The position numbers and the translations under genes were made by a program. Below are positions 1 to 6,352 of a stretch of DNA of 11,344 bases, in pieces. The first letter of the stretch is position 1, and every line of letters begins with the position of its first letter. Origin of the DNA: Candidatus Manganitrophaceae bacterium (lineage in GTDB: Bacteria; Nitrospirota; Nitrospiria; SBBL01; Manganitrophaceae); assembly GCA_004297235.1 (NCBI GenBank), contig SCUR01000573.1:1-11344 (forward strand). Reading direction: 5' to 3'. Under the pieces are notes generated by a model. That model saw only the letters and a program-made list of their open reading frames with translations, made no database searches and had not been told where the DNA came from.

Positions 1-1240
1 GGTGATTCTCAATATAGATCCCCTCGACCAGCGGCTGCGTCAGATCAAATTTCTGAAAGTCGGGAAAGAGATCACAAAAAGCCTCTAAAGGAGACTTCAA
101 CCAGGTCAGCCATTCCATCCATGGGAGATCCTCTTTTGATAATGCGCCGAGAGTCGCCTGTGCCCCCTCCATTCCGGGGATCGTCAGGGCTTCCTCATCC
201 AGCCCTCCTTTCAGCAGCCGGGCGAAGCTCCGAAGGTAAGGGAGAGTGTTGCCGGCGACATAGGTGAAAAGGCCGATTGCGATCGCCATCTTTTGTGAAA
301 AGTAGGTCGAGGCCGCCAATGAAACGACCGTCATCAGAGCCAAGGCAAAAAAAGCCCCCATCGCCGCCCGAAAGTAATTGGCCCAGAGGCTGCTTCCACC
401 CCGATATCCTAAACGAACGCTTTCCGGCTCGACGGAGATAAAGTAGGAGGTCTCCATCGGCCGAAGCGCAATCTCAATCCGCTGCCGACCTGACAGAAGG
501 TCGCGATCAACCGGAACGAGGGTCGGCCCTTTCTCTTCGAGATAGGTCTCTTTGGAAAAGAGAACCTTTGAATCTCCCCCGATCACCGCCACATGGACCT
601 TGGCTGCCTTGGCCAGCGTGTTGATATTAATCCGATCCATCTCCAGAACCAGATCGAGACTCTCCGGCGCTTGGGGCAAGCGGTCCAGTCGGTCAAAGGT
701 CCAGGTCGCCGTGTGATTTCCCCGCTCGCTGAGCCAGAGTTTATCTTTGGGAAAGTGGCTTAGGATAAAAAGTCCCTCTCCATCAAAGTGGGGGCCCTTT
801 TCATCCGATGCGAGGTATTGCATCGGGTGGGCGCTGCTCCCCTTGTCCATCAGGACCGGAAAGCCGATCACGAAATAAAGGAGACCCAGAAAGGAGGCCA
901 AGCAGATTCCGGCCAACCCGAAGGCGAGCGCCCCGAGCAGTCTCCCTTGCAAATAGACCGAGCGTCCCACCGGCTTGGCCAGAACGGGGTAGAGGGTCCG
1001 CTCTTCGATCTCCCGAGGAAGGGCTGGCGCCATAAAAAAGACCATCGCCATCGAGCTAAAGAGGGTCAGCGAAGTGATCTGGACATTCAGCAGAAGCTTG
1101 AGCCGATCATCGGGATGGACGGCCGGAAGGAAAACCGAGATCAAAAGAAGAAAAACACCGGCCAAAAATAGGCTGAGAAAAAGCCCGCTTCGGAAGGCCT
1201 CGATAAAAGTACCGTAAGCGATGGAGAAGATCTTCCTCAT
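1..1240 (-). CDS. ABC-2 type exporter permease, partial (C-terminus beyond left edge)
   Basis: The reading frame is open from an ATG at 1240 to the window edge (413 codons, no stop). It overlaps the stop of the ATPase gene by four bases (ATGA), so the two are almost certainly translationally coupled. Residues about 18-40 and 52-75 form two hydrophobic spans. The stretch 76-102 (REIEERTLYPVLAKPVGRS) is the cytoplasmic coupling segment typical of NosY-like ABC-2 permeases. A third hydrophobic region at 101-130 is followed by a polar domain of about 160 residues (131-295), probably extracytoplasmic and unusually large for the family, and then further hydrophobic helices. It should form the membrane channel powered by the neighbouring ATPase; the substrate cannot be told from sequence. 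The family assignment is firm, the specific role unknown. Confidence 0.85.
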   Translation of the reverse strand, partial: MRKIFSIAYGTFIEAFRSGLFLSLFLAGVFLLLISVFLPAVHPDDRLKLLLNVQITSLTLFSSMAMVFFMAPALPREIEERTLYPVLAKPVGRSVYLQGRLLGALAFGLAGICLASFLGLLYFVIGFPVLMDKGSSAHPMQYLASDEKGPHFDGEGLFILSHFPKDKLWLSERGNHTATWTFDRLDRLPQAPESLDLVLEMDRININTLAKAAKVHVAVIGGDSKVLFSKETYLEEKGPTLVPVDRDLLSGRQRIEIALRPMETSYFISVEPESVRLGYRGGSSLWANYFRAAMGAFFALALMTVVSLAASTYFSQKMAIAIGLFTYVAGNTLPYLRSFARLLKGGLDEEALTIPGMEGAQATLGALSKEDLPWMEWLTWLKSPLEAFCDLFPDFQKFDLTQPLVEGIYIENH

Positions 1241-2085
1241 TTTCCCTGCACCGTTTTGATAAAAAATTCCTCCAACGTCTCTGACGAAGGCTCGACATCG
1301 ACCACCTCCGAGCCATGCTTCTCCGCGACCTTCCGGATTTCGTCCAGCGCCTCCGCCGGAAGGTTTCTAAAATCGATTCCGATATGATCCCGCCTCGCCA
1401 AGATATCTCCAATCGGCCCCTCGGCAATGACCTTTCCCCGATAGAGCATCAAGATTCGATCGCAGACCTGCTGCACATCCCCCAACAGGTGAGAGCAGAG
1501 CAGGATCGTCTTCCCCTCGGACTTTAATTGCAGGATCAGCTCTTTGACCTCCCGCGTCCCGATCGGGTCGAGCCCCGCGGTCGGCTCATCCAGGATCAAA
1601 AACTCGGGGTCATTGATCAGCGCCTGGGCCAGGCCGATCCGGCGGAGCATCCCTTTCGAGTACCCTTTCAGACGCCGTTTTCTCGCCTCCCAGAGACCAA
1701 CCCGCTGCAGCAGCGCATTCACCCGCTCCTTCCGGATATCGGATTTCATCCGGAAAAGCCCGCCGTAGTAGTGAAGAATCTCCTCCCCGGTAAAAAAGCG
1801 ATAGAAATAAGAGTCCTCCGGCAGGAATCCGACCTTCTCCTTCACGGCCACCTCTTTGGGATCTTTGCCGAAGAGCCGAAGCTGCCCCGAGGTCGGCGCC
1901 AGCAGCCCGAGAATCAGCATGATCGTAGTCGTCTTCCCGGCTCCGTTCGGCCCCAAGAGGCCGACCACCTCCCCCTTGGAGAGCTTAAAGGAGAGCCCCT
2001 CCAGCGCCTTGACCTCTCGGAATCCAAAGAGCGACCGGTAGACCTTTCCGAGATTCTCTGCTTCGATGAAATAGTGTTGCTCCAT
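1237..2085 (-). CDS. ABC transporter ATP-binding protein (ABC-2/CcmA type)
   Basis: This 282-aa protein carries the full ABC ATPase set: Walker A GPNGAGKT at residues 45-52, a Q-loop replaced by LPEDSYFY near 88-95, signature YSKGM at 142-146 (a variant of LSGGQ), Walker B LILDEP at 163-168 with a D-loop, and switch histidine H199 in CSHLL. A C-terminal tail of about 60 residues follows the nucleotide-binding domain, as in many ABC-2 exporter ATPases. The ATG at 2085 has AGGAG a few bases upstream. It hydrolyses ATP on the cytoplasmic face to drive the permease encoded just downstream. The prepilin terminator upstream indicates its own transcription unit. Substrate unknown. Confidence 0.93.
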   Translation of the reverse strand: MEQHYFIEAENLGKVYRSLFGFREVKALEGLSFKLSKGEVVGLLGPNGAGKTTTIMLILGLLAPTSGQLRLFGKDPKEVAVKEKVGFLPEDSYFYRFFTGEEILHYYGGLFRMKSDIRKERVNALLQRVGLWEARKRRLKGYSKGMLRRIGLAQALINDPEFLILDEPTAGLDPIGTREVKELILQLKSEGKTILLCSHLLGDVQQVCDRILMLYRGKVIAEGPIGDILARRDHIGIDFRNLPAEALDEIRKVAEKHGSEVVDVEPSSETLEEFFIKTVQGK

Positions 2086-2159
2086 TTTTTCTCCTAAAGA
2101 TTAAAATCTCCCTCCCTTTTCACTTTTCCTCATCGGAGAAATCATCTTCTCGGATCAGG

Positions 2160-2196
2160 AAAAGCCCCGGCCCCCGGGGGTAGGGAAGGGGCCGGG
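2160..2196 (-). terminator. Intrinsic terminator after the prepilin gene
   Basis: On the minus strand CCCGGCCCC (2196-2188) pairs with GGGGCCGGG (2174-2166), a 9-bp GC stem with a C-rich loop, followed by four T. It separates the prepilin gene from the ABC exporter. The T-run is short, so termination may be incomplete. Confidence 0.72.
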
Positions 2197-2203
2197 ACAT
2201 CCA

Positions 2204-2234
2204 GTTGAAGGACGGCAGGGGGCAGCCCTTCAAC
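2204..2234 (-). terminator. Second hairpin between the prepilin stop and the terminator
   Basis: GTTGAAGG (2234-2227 on the minus strand) pairs with CCTTCAAC (2211-2204), a perfect 8-bp stem with a 15-nt loop. There is no T-run after it. It may protect the 3' end of the prepilin mRNA or form a composite terminator with the next hairpin. Confidence 0.45.
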
Positions 2235-2250
2235 GGCCGTCAGGCGGGAA

Positions 2251-3597
2251 CTACTTGTTGACCAGCGTCTGGCCGAGCACCGTGACGGTAATCGGGAAGG
2301 GCCGCCGCTTCGGCGTGGTGGGACCGTTGGCATCTTCGAGCAAAGCCTGTGCAGTAGTGGCCGCACCTCCCCGGACGATGGGATCTGCCATCGCCAGCAT
2401 GGTCGGGGCACCCTGAAGGAAGCTGGAGTTGTTGACGTTAGCAGCAAGTGCCATCCGGTCGTTAATGACAGTATTGATCACAGCGGGTGTGGCGCCGGTG
2501 AGATCGATAGAGACCCATTCGTTATTATCAATGATGGTCTCGGACGCAGAATCGAACGTGCCGTTTCCGTTCTCATCGTTATCGCGGCCGAAGCCATTCC
2601 AGAGACGGTTAGAGGGTTTGCCCGACCGTGGATCGAGGTAAACCGCCTCGCGTTTCAGATACTCGACATGGCCGTCGGCATAAGCGACGATCGTTCCACC
2701 GTTGTACCGGTTTGTGACAACGCCTCTCGCGGCCTGGCCATGACGCGCCGCACCTCCCGCAGCCCCCACCACATCGAGCGCCGCATCGGCATCGATATCC
2801 ATCACGCGAAGGAACGTCGGGTCGATCTGATAACCTTCATTCCCCAGCGTGGTGAGCCGATTCGTGGTTGGTGTGCCATCCAGCGCCTGAGCGTCAAGAC
2901 CTGCTGCAGTAAAATCAGCACCTGCAGCGCCTGGACTTTCCGGACCTAACATGGTTGAAGGCGGACGATATGGTTCTACATATCCTGTTCCGTCGGTATA
3001 GGCAAAAGCGATGGTCATATCCTTTTTGGCAATTTCCGCATCCAAAACCGGAAAGTTAATTCGGCCGTTTTTCTTTGCCCCCTTGCCTGCAGCGGCCGAC
3101 CGGGCATTCCCCAAATATTGATGGTTATATCCGATGGAGTTGTTTCGGCCGATCTCCCACTCGCCACGGACGAGAGGATCGATCATCACCTGGTTGAAGA
3201 CCTCTTGGTTTGCATCGCCGGCACTGTTCGCCCCGCCCGTTCCTCCTTGGGCATTGCTCTGCGCACGAGGATCCTTGATCCCCAAATAAGGGGCAAGGGT
3301 ATTAAACCACCTCTGTCGGATTTCTGTTGCTCCACTCCCGATGTCTGTGGCCGAGGCGGGATACATCTTGTTATCGGCCACATAGGCCACCAGCGCGTCG
3401 GCCATCTGCCGCATGTTCTGAAGGCCGGAGGCCTCTCTCGATTTGGCCAGGGCGTTTTGCACCACCGGAAAGGTGATCGCGCCTAAGACCACCAGAATCC
3501 CGATGACCACCAACAGTTCCACCAACGTGAAGCCTTTTTCGTTTTTCAATTGAGCCCAATTTTTCTTTTGGACCCCTTTTTCTATTCTGCTCATCAT
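2251..3597 (-). CDS. Type II secretion/type IV pilin-like prepilin with H-X9-DG C-terminal domain
   Basis: I place the start at the ATG at 3597, which has GAGGGAGAC just upstream, giving 448 aa. The frame is open 80 codons further upstream, but that stretch is GC-rich hairpin leader without pilin character. The prepilin signature is clear: a basic leader to G22, cleavage before F23, then FTLVELLVVIGILVVLGA with the conserved Glu at mature position 5. The mature N-terminal helix anchors the protein in the inner membrane or in a pseudopilus. Near the C-terminus, H286, NGG at 299-301 and YADGHV at 306-311 match the prepilin-processing-associated H-X9-DG domain. The loop D339-N-D-E-N-G-N-G-T-F-D349 resembles a dockerin/EF-type calcium loop, and D267-I-D-A-D resembles a degenerate second one. 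No assembly ATPase or other pilin genes adjoin, so it may be an orphan (pseudo)pilin. Confidence 0.86.
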   Translation of the reverse strand: MMSRIEKGVQKKNWAQLKNEKGFTLVELLVVIGILVVLGAITFPVVQNALAKSREASGLQNMRQMADALVAYVADNKMYPASATDIGSGATEIRQRWFNTLAPYLGIKDPRAQSNAQGGTGGANSAGDANQEVFNQVMIDPLVRGEWEIGRNNSIGYNHQYLGNARSAAAGKGAKKNGRINFPVLDAEIAKKDMTIAFAYTDGTGYVEPYRPPSTMLGPESPGAAGADFTAAGLDAQALDGTPTTNRLTTLGNEGYQIDPTFLRVMDIDADAALDVVGAAGGAARHGQAARGVVTNRYNGGTIVAYADGHVEYLKREAVYLDPRSGKPSNRLWNGFGRDNDENGNGTFDSASETIIDNNEWVSIDLTGATPAVINTVINDRMALAANVNNSSFLQGAPTMLAMADPIVRGGAATTAQALLEDANGPTTPKRRPFPITVTVLGQTLVNK

Positions 3598-3599
3598 CT

Positions 3600-3820
3600 G
3601 TCTCCCTCTGTTTTTGGTTTGATCCTGAATAAAAAGGACCTCTGGAGGACCTCCCCATCTTGTGGCACCTCCCGGATGGTGGCGGGAGCCCTTCCCAATT
3701 GACAGAGGCGCGAGAGTTGTTACTCTTAAACCGCATCGGCCCGGGAAGATATTTCTGTGCCGGTTGCAGGGCCGCCGATAACCCGACCTCCAAGTTGCGC
3801 TATCGGCGGCCTTCTTGTTT
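3600..3820 (-). other. Hairpin-rich 5' leader of the prepilin mRNA, class unknown
   Basis: Between the intrinsic terminator and the prepilin start lie 220 nt with no supported gene but several stems readable on the minus strand. These are an 11-bp stem (3811-3801 with 3780-3770), a hairpin AGAGT-AACA-ACTCT (3726-3713) flanked by GCG/CGC, and a stem CTCCCG/CGGGAG (3688-3669). ACAGA (3758-3754) can pair with TCTGT (3706-3702), while CTTCCC (3748-3743), lying inside that pair, can pair with GGGAAG (3696-3691) outside it, giving a possible pseudoknot. I could not match it to a known riboswitch class. It may be a regulatory leader, an mRNA-stabilising structure, or partly chance in GC-rich DNA. 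Confidence 0.45.
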
Positions 3821-3863
3821 AAAATAAAAAAGCCCAAGGCTGTATGGTTCTCACCTTGGGCTT
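3821..3863 (-). terminator. Strong intrinsic terminator
   Basis: AAGCCCAAGG (3863-3854, minus strand) pairs perfectly with CCTTGGGCTT (3839-3830) around a 14-nt loop, followed directly by a T-rich tract (TTTTTT, A, TTTT). It lies about 80-120 nt downstream of the Fur-box promoter and 220 nt upstream of the prepilin start, so it either ends a small RNA or acts as an attenuator for the prepilin gene. Confidence 0.88.
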
Positions 3864-3912
3864 CTGGGTGCTCTGGTACTTTACGACCGCCAGCCGTGTT
3901 CAGTTAATTAAC

Positions 3913-3943
3913 ATTGAAGTTGAGAATCATTCTCAAATTCAAT
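3913..3943. promoter_or_regulatory. Fur-box-like operator, 31-bp palindrome
   Basis: The core TTGAGAATCATTCTCAA (3920-3936) is an 8-1-8 inverted repeat close to the 7-1-7 Fur motif TGATAATNATTATCA. The symmetry extends outward with ATTGAA (3913-3918) and TTCAAT (3938-3943), interrupted by a single mismatched position on each side. It sits just downstream of the -10 box on the minus strand, so a bound repressor would block initiation or early elongation. Fur is the best guess; a Mur/Zur-type paralogue cannot be excluded. Confidence 0.65.
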
Positions 3944-3950
3944 AGACCTC

Positions 3951-3979
3951 ACTTTACATAAGCTGCAGTACCTTGTCAA
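3951..3979 (-). promoter_or_regulatory. Sigma70-type promoter facing the prepilin side
   Basis: On the minus strand a perfect -35 TTGACA (3979-3974) is followed after exactly 17 bp by TAAAGT (3956-3951), four of six matches to the -10 consensus. The surrounding region is AT-rich, unlike the rest of the window. The predicted start near 3943 lies at the edge of the Fur-like palindrome. Confidence 0.68.
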
Positions 3980-4104
3980 CAAGATTTTATTTTTATTTCC
4001 TCACTCGAACGTGAATCCGGAAAGTTCCTCTGTCTAGCTTTCGATCCAAGACCTCTTAATTCCCTATAGATCCCGACCTTCTTATTCCGTATCAATAAAA
4101 AGTT

Positions 4105-4548
4105 TCATTTACTCCCTCTTCTCGTCGTACTTTCTTCACGCAGCATGATTTCCAGGCTCTCCACGTGGGCCTGCTCTTCCAGAAAAATGCTCCGCACCAT
4201 GAATTCGAGCGGGACATCGTCCTTGACCAGCTGGAGCAATTCCAGGTATTCCTCCACCGCTTTCTTCTCTTCCTCCAGATCCTCTTCCAGCATCTCCCGC
4301 GTCGTCTGCTGCGGGCCCGGCTCGAAGACCTCGGAGACCTTGACCGAGGAATGCCCGCCGAGCGCCATGACCTTGTTTCCCAGCACCTTTGCATGCGCCA
4401 TCGATTCTTTAGCACGGGTCTCCATCAGATCGACGATCGGTCCCCGCCCAATGCTGGGAACGACGATGGAGTGGTGAAGGTAACGGACCATCGCCGCCAT
4501 CTCATGTTCCAACATCTGATTGAGCCTCTCGATCTGTAGGTCGATCAA
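4105..4548 (-). CDS. Bacterioferritin-like (ferritin-like diiron) protein
   Basis: The 147-aa frame is an all-helical ferritin-like protein. Residues fitting the bacterioferritin diiron site are E16 (in LEHEMAAM), E48 and H52 (in KESMAHA, spaced E-x3-H rather than E-x2-H), E94, and E125-x2-H128. M50 lines up with the haem-ligand methionine of bacterioferritin. Length is close to the usual 150-160. It would store or oxidise iron in the cytoplasm. The start is odd: no ATG is present, and the best choice is TTG at 4548 with GAGGG about 7 nt upstream. The upstream codons are in the same frame as exbD and are open back to its TAG. The native start may therefore have been lost in a deletion joining the two genes, or translation may rely on coupling. 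Confidence 0.85.
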   Translation of the reverse strand: MIDLQIERLNQMLEHEMAAMVRYLHHSIVVPSIGRGPIVDLMETRAKESMAHAKVLGNKVMALGGHSSVKVSEVFEPGPQQTTREMLEEDLEEEKKAVEEYLELLQLVKDDVPLEFMVRSIFLEEQAHVESLEIMLREESTTRRGSK

Positions 4549-4608
4549 AATGGTTCCCTCTTTTCGGATTAAAACATCGATTTTCTTGTTTGGATTACTC
4601 TTCGTCGC

Positions 4609-4770
4609 CTACTCTGCCGAAGGGAGGGTCAGATCAAGCACTGCCTGACTGGCGAAAATAGAAGTCAGCAGAAAAAAAATTAAAAGCTGAAAGACCATAT
4701 CGATCATTGGAGTCATATCAATAGAAGAAGGAGGCTCCGATCCTGTTTTGGTCGATTTTAATCGGAGCAT
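4609..4770 (-). CDS. exbD: ExbD/TolR-like protein, truncated after the membrane helix
   Basis: From the ATG at 4770 (GGGAGAG upstream, overlapping the exbB stop by 13 bases) this encodes only 53 aa, against about 130-140 for the family. The N-terminal half is well preserved: a basic cytoplasmic start, then IDMTPMIDMVFQLLIFFLL, where D24 is the conserved membrane aspartate of the proton path, then LDLTLPSAE. A TAG at 4611-4609 ends it. Past the TAG the same frame reads KKIDVLIRKEGTILID, which resembles the first strands of the ExbD periplasmic domain, before passing into the ferritin-like protein. So the gene seems to have acquired a stop and also lost most of its periplasmic dimerisation domain. 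As it stands it probably cannot act as a normal ExbD. Confidence 0.78.
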   Translation of the reverse strand: MLRLKSTKTGSEPPSSIDMTPMIDMVFQLLIFFLLTSIFASQAVLDLTLPSAE

Positions 4771-5409
4771 CGCGACTCTCCCAGGGCCCACGCCGCGGAG
4801 GGGGTGCCGCCCCGCGCTTGCTCTCTCTTGAGCAACAGCAACAGCTCACTCCCGTAATGTTCGATCTGGAACGCTAGATGGGCCACCCTCCCCTGGAAAT
4901 AGTGATGCGCAATCAGTGTTGGAATTGCAACTAAAAGCCCCCCGACGGTCGTGATCAGTGCCGCCCAAATCCCGGAGGCAAGCAGTGCCGGGGAGACCCG
5001 CTCTTGCATCTCGGCCACCTTCTGAAATGCCTCTACAAGTCCTACGACGGTTCCTAGGAGGCCGAGCATGGTCGAGACCGAGGCGCGGAATCTCCTGGCG
5101 GACCGTCTGAAGAACTTCTTCCCCCCGAATCGCCATTGCCTCCTGGACAATCTCAGGCCCCTCCTCCCGGTGCTTCAGGCCTTCCTTCAGGACGACCCCA
5201 ATCGGCCCTGTGATCTTCTCCGCCATCCGCATCGCCCCATCTTTGTCCCCGGACCGCAATCGCTCCGAAAGGAGCTCAAAGGCCTTCTGCACTTCACCTT
5301 GCATCTGCCAGAAGAACCATCCTCGTTCAATCACCACAGTCAAAGTTACGACCGAGGCAAGCAGGATCGGGTGCATGAACGCCCCTCCTTTCAGGTAGAG
5401 ATCTAACAT
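4758..5409 (-). pseudogene. exbB: ExbB/TolQ/MotA-family motor protein with a frameshift
   Basis: Two frames together make an ExbB-like protein. The first starts at ATG 5409 (GGAGAAGG upstream): residues 13-34 form TM1 (HPILLASVVTLTVVIERGW), followed by a cytoplasmic helical part to about RQEIPRLG. The second frame then gives MLGLLGTVVGLVEAF (TM2) and SGIWAALITTVGGLLVAIP (TM3), both strongly conserved in the family, ending at TAA 4758. Joining them needs a +1 shift between about 5091 and 5075. The segment before TM2 reads ASVSTMLG where relatives usually have a proline (A-S-V-A-P-type), and the join looks a few residues short. This could be a true inactivating mutation, a sequencing error or, less likely, programmed frameshifting. 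It would energise outer-membrane transport with ExbD. Confidence 0.8.
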
Positions 5410-5480
5410 CTTCCTTCTCCTTCTCGAGAAATCTTCTAAATAAACGGTAGAATCAATGCCATAAACCCTCCCCGGTCGGC

Positions 5481-6248
5481 TTACATTTTGCGAGCCGCTC
5501 CGCTCAAGTCTTTGTTTAGAGGCGAAGGGATCCTCAGCGCGCTCCGAAACGCCTCAATCGAACCCCATCCCCTGCCGATCTGCCATCGCAGAGAGCGTCC
5601 CGATTTTGATGTCGAGAGCTCTGTCGTGGTGGGGTGATGCCCCATCTCCTGAACAATCGAAAGATAGAGATCGATGCATGCTATTCGGCGCCGCTCATTG
5701 CGGATCTGTTCCAACTCTTCCCGTGTGATCCGATGAGATTGACACAACCGGCGCAGGGCGGCCATCGAAAGCCGGTTCACACCCGCAACCGCATTCAGAC
5801 TCAGAAAATTTTTGTAATCCTCGAGGATCTTCTCCCTCGACGGACCAGAAGGAGGGCACGCGGGATATTCAAAGAGTCCGATCTGCGTCCCCCGGACCAA
5901 CAATTGCCGGACCCGCTCCCGGCTCAATCCCACTGTCCGGCCAACGGCCGCCAGCGTCCCCTTTTCTTGATAAAGACGGTAGAGTTCACACAGTTGGTCG
6001 ACCCTGGAGGGTAGGCTCAAAATGCCACCCGGGGGAGGTGTGAGCCCTAAACCGGCGCGGATCTTTTTCTCAGTCGGAGGCGAGACCGGCCGCTCCTCCA
6101 AGATTTTTCTCAATGTCGTTGGATTGACCCTACACCGTGAGGAGACCTCCAGAAGATCGATCTCATCCCGGACCACCCTGGCGACCTCAGAAAAGAGTGA
6201 CGCTTCCGTTTCATTCAGGGTCACTCCTCCTGAATTTAGGTGCAGCAT
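5481..6248 (-). CDS. Helix-turn-helix DNA-binding protein, hypothetical
   Basis: I choose ATG 6248 because AGGAGA lies 5 nt upstream; the frame is open further but runs into the previous gene. The product has 255 aa. Residues about 16-68 look like a small helical DNA-binding domain (SSRCRVNPTTLRKILEERP). Residues 95-120 (GTLAAVGRTVGLSRERVRQLL) are a clear helix-turn-helix like sigma region 4. The C-terminal part, PTTTEL (206-211) through GWGSIEAFRSALRIP (227-241), resembles the repeat found next to homing/HNH nucleases, but no HNH catalytic motif is present. No membrane segment or signal peptide. Its place between the Spy-like gene and exbB (105-nt and 71-nt gaps, same strand) suggests it may regulate this cluster. 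Function not established. Confidence 0.7.
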   Translation of the reverse strand: MLHLNSGGVTLNETEASLFSEVARVVRDEIDLLEVSSRCRVNPTTLRKILEERPVSPPTEKKIRAGLGLTPPPGGILSLPSRVDQLCELYRLYQEKGTLAAVGRTVGLSRERVRQLLVRGTQIGLFEYPACPPSGPSREKILEDYKNFLSLNAVAGVNRLSMAALRRLCQSHRITREELEQIRNERRRIACIDLYLSIVQEMGHHPTTTELSTSKSGRSLRWQIGRGWGSIEAFRSALRIPSPLNKDLSGAARKM

Positions 6249-6352
6249 ATTTTCTCCTGCTATTCTCATAAGGGATATTATCAGAGACCAAAACTGGCGA
6301 GAGATAAGGCAGGCGGCGCAAAAGGATTCCTCTCTGCCCGCTCTCAACCCAC

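Larger units (their letters stand above)
3821..3943 (-). ncRNA. Candidate iron-responsive small RNA (or attenuated leader)
   Basis: A transcript starting about 7 nt after the -10 box (near 3943) would run roughly 120 nt and end at the intrinsic terminator at 3821-3863. It has no convincing ORF. Its 5' end contains the palindromic operator, which could fold as a hairpin in the RNA. The middle holds CTGG...CCAG and GGT...ACC pairings. Promoter, Fur-like operator, short length and strong terminator together resemble Fur-controlled sRNAs such as RyhB or PrrF in layout, not in sequence. Adjacent genes include a bacterioferritin-like protein and an Exb motor, classic iron genes. The alternative is that some RNA polymerase reads through into the prepilin gene, making this a conditional leader. 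Existence of the transcript is inferred. Confidence 0.5.

Noticed and set aside
1528..2097. 189-aa plus-strand frame
   Set aside because: Lies antisense to the ABC ATPase, which has all catalytic motifs; no domain or ribosome site of its own.
3660..3690. Sigma54 promoter suggested by TGGCAC at 3663-3668
   Set aside because: It is on the plus strand, facing away from the prepilin gene, and no TTGC-type element follows at the right spacing.
3600..3820. Cyclic di-GMP (GEMM) riboswitch before the prepilin gene
   Set aside because: The conserved GCAAACC-type core and the tetraloop-receptor bases are not found on the coding strand.
3598..3837. N-terminal extension of the prepilin by 80 codons
   Set aside because: The extension translates hairpin and terminator DNA, lacks pilin features, and a good ribosome site plus prepilin leader start at 3597.
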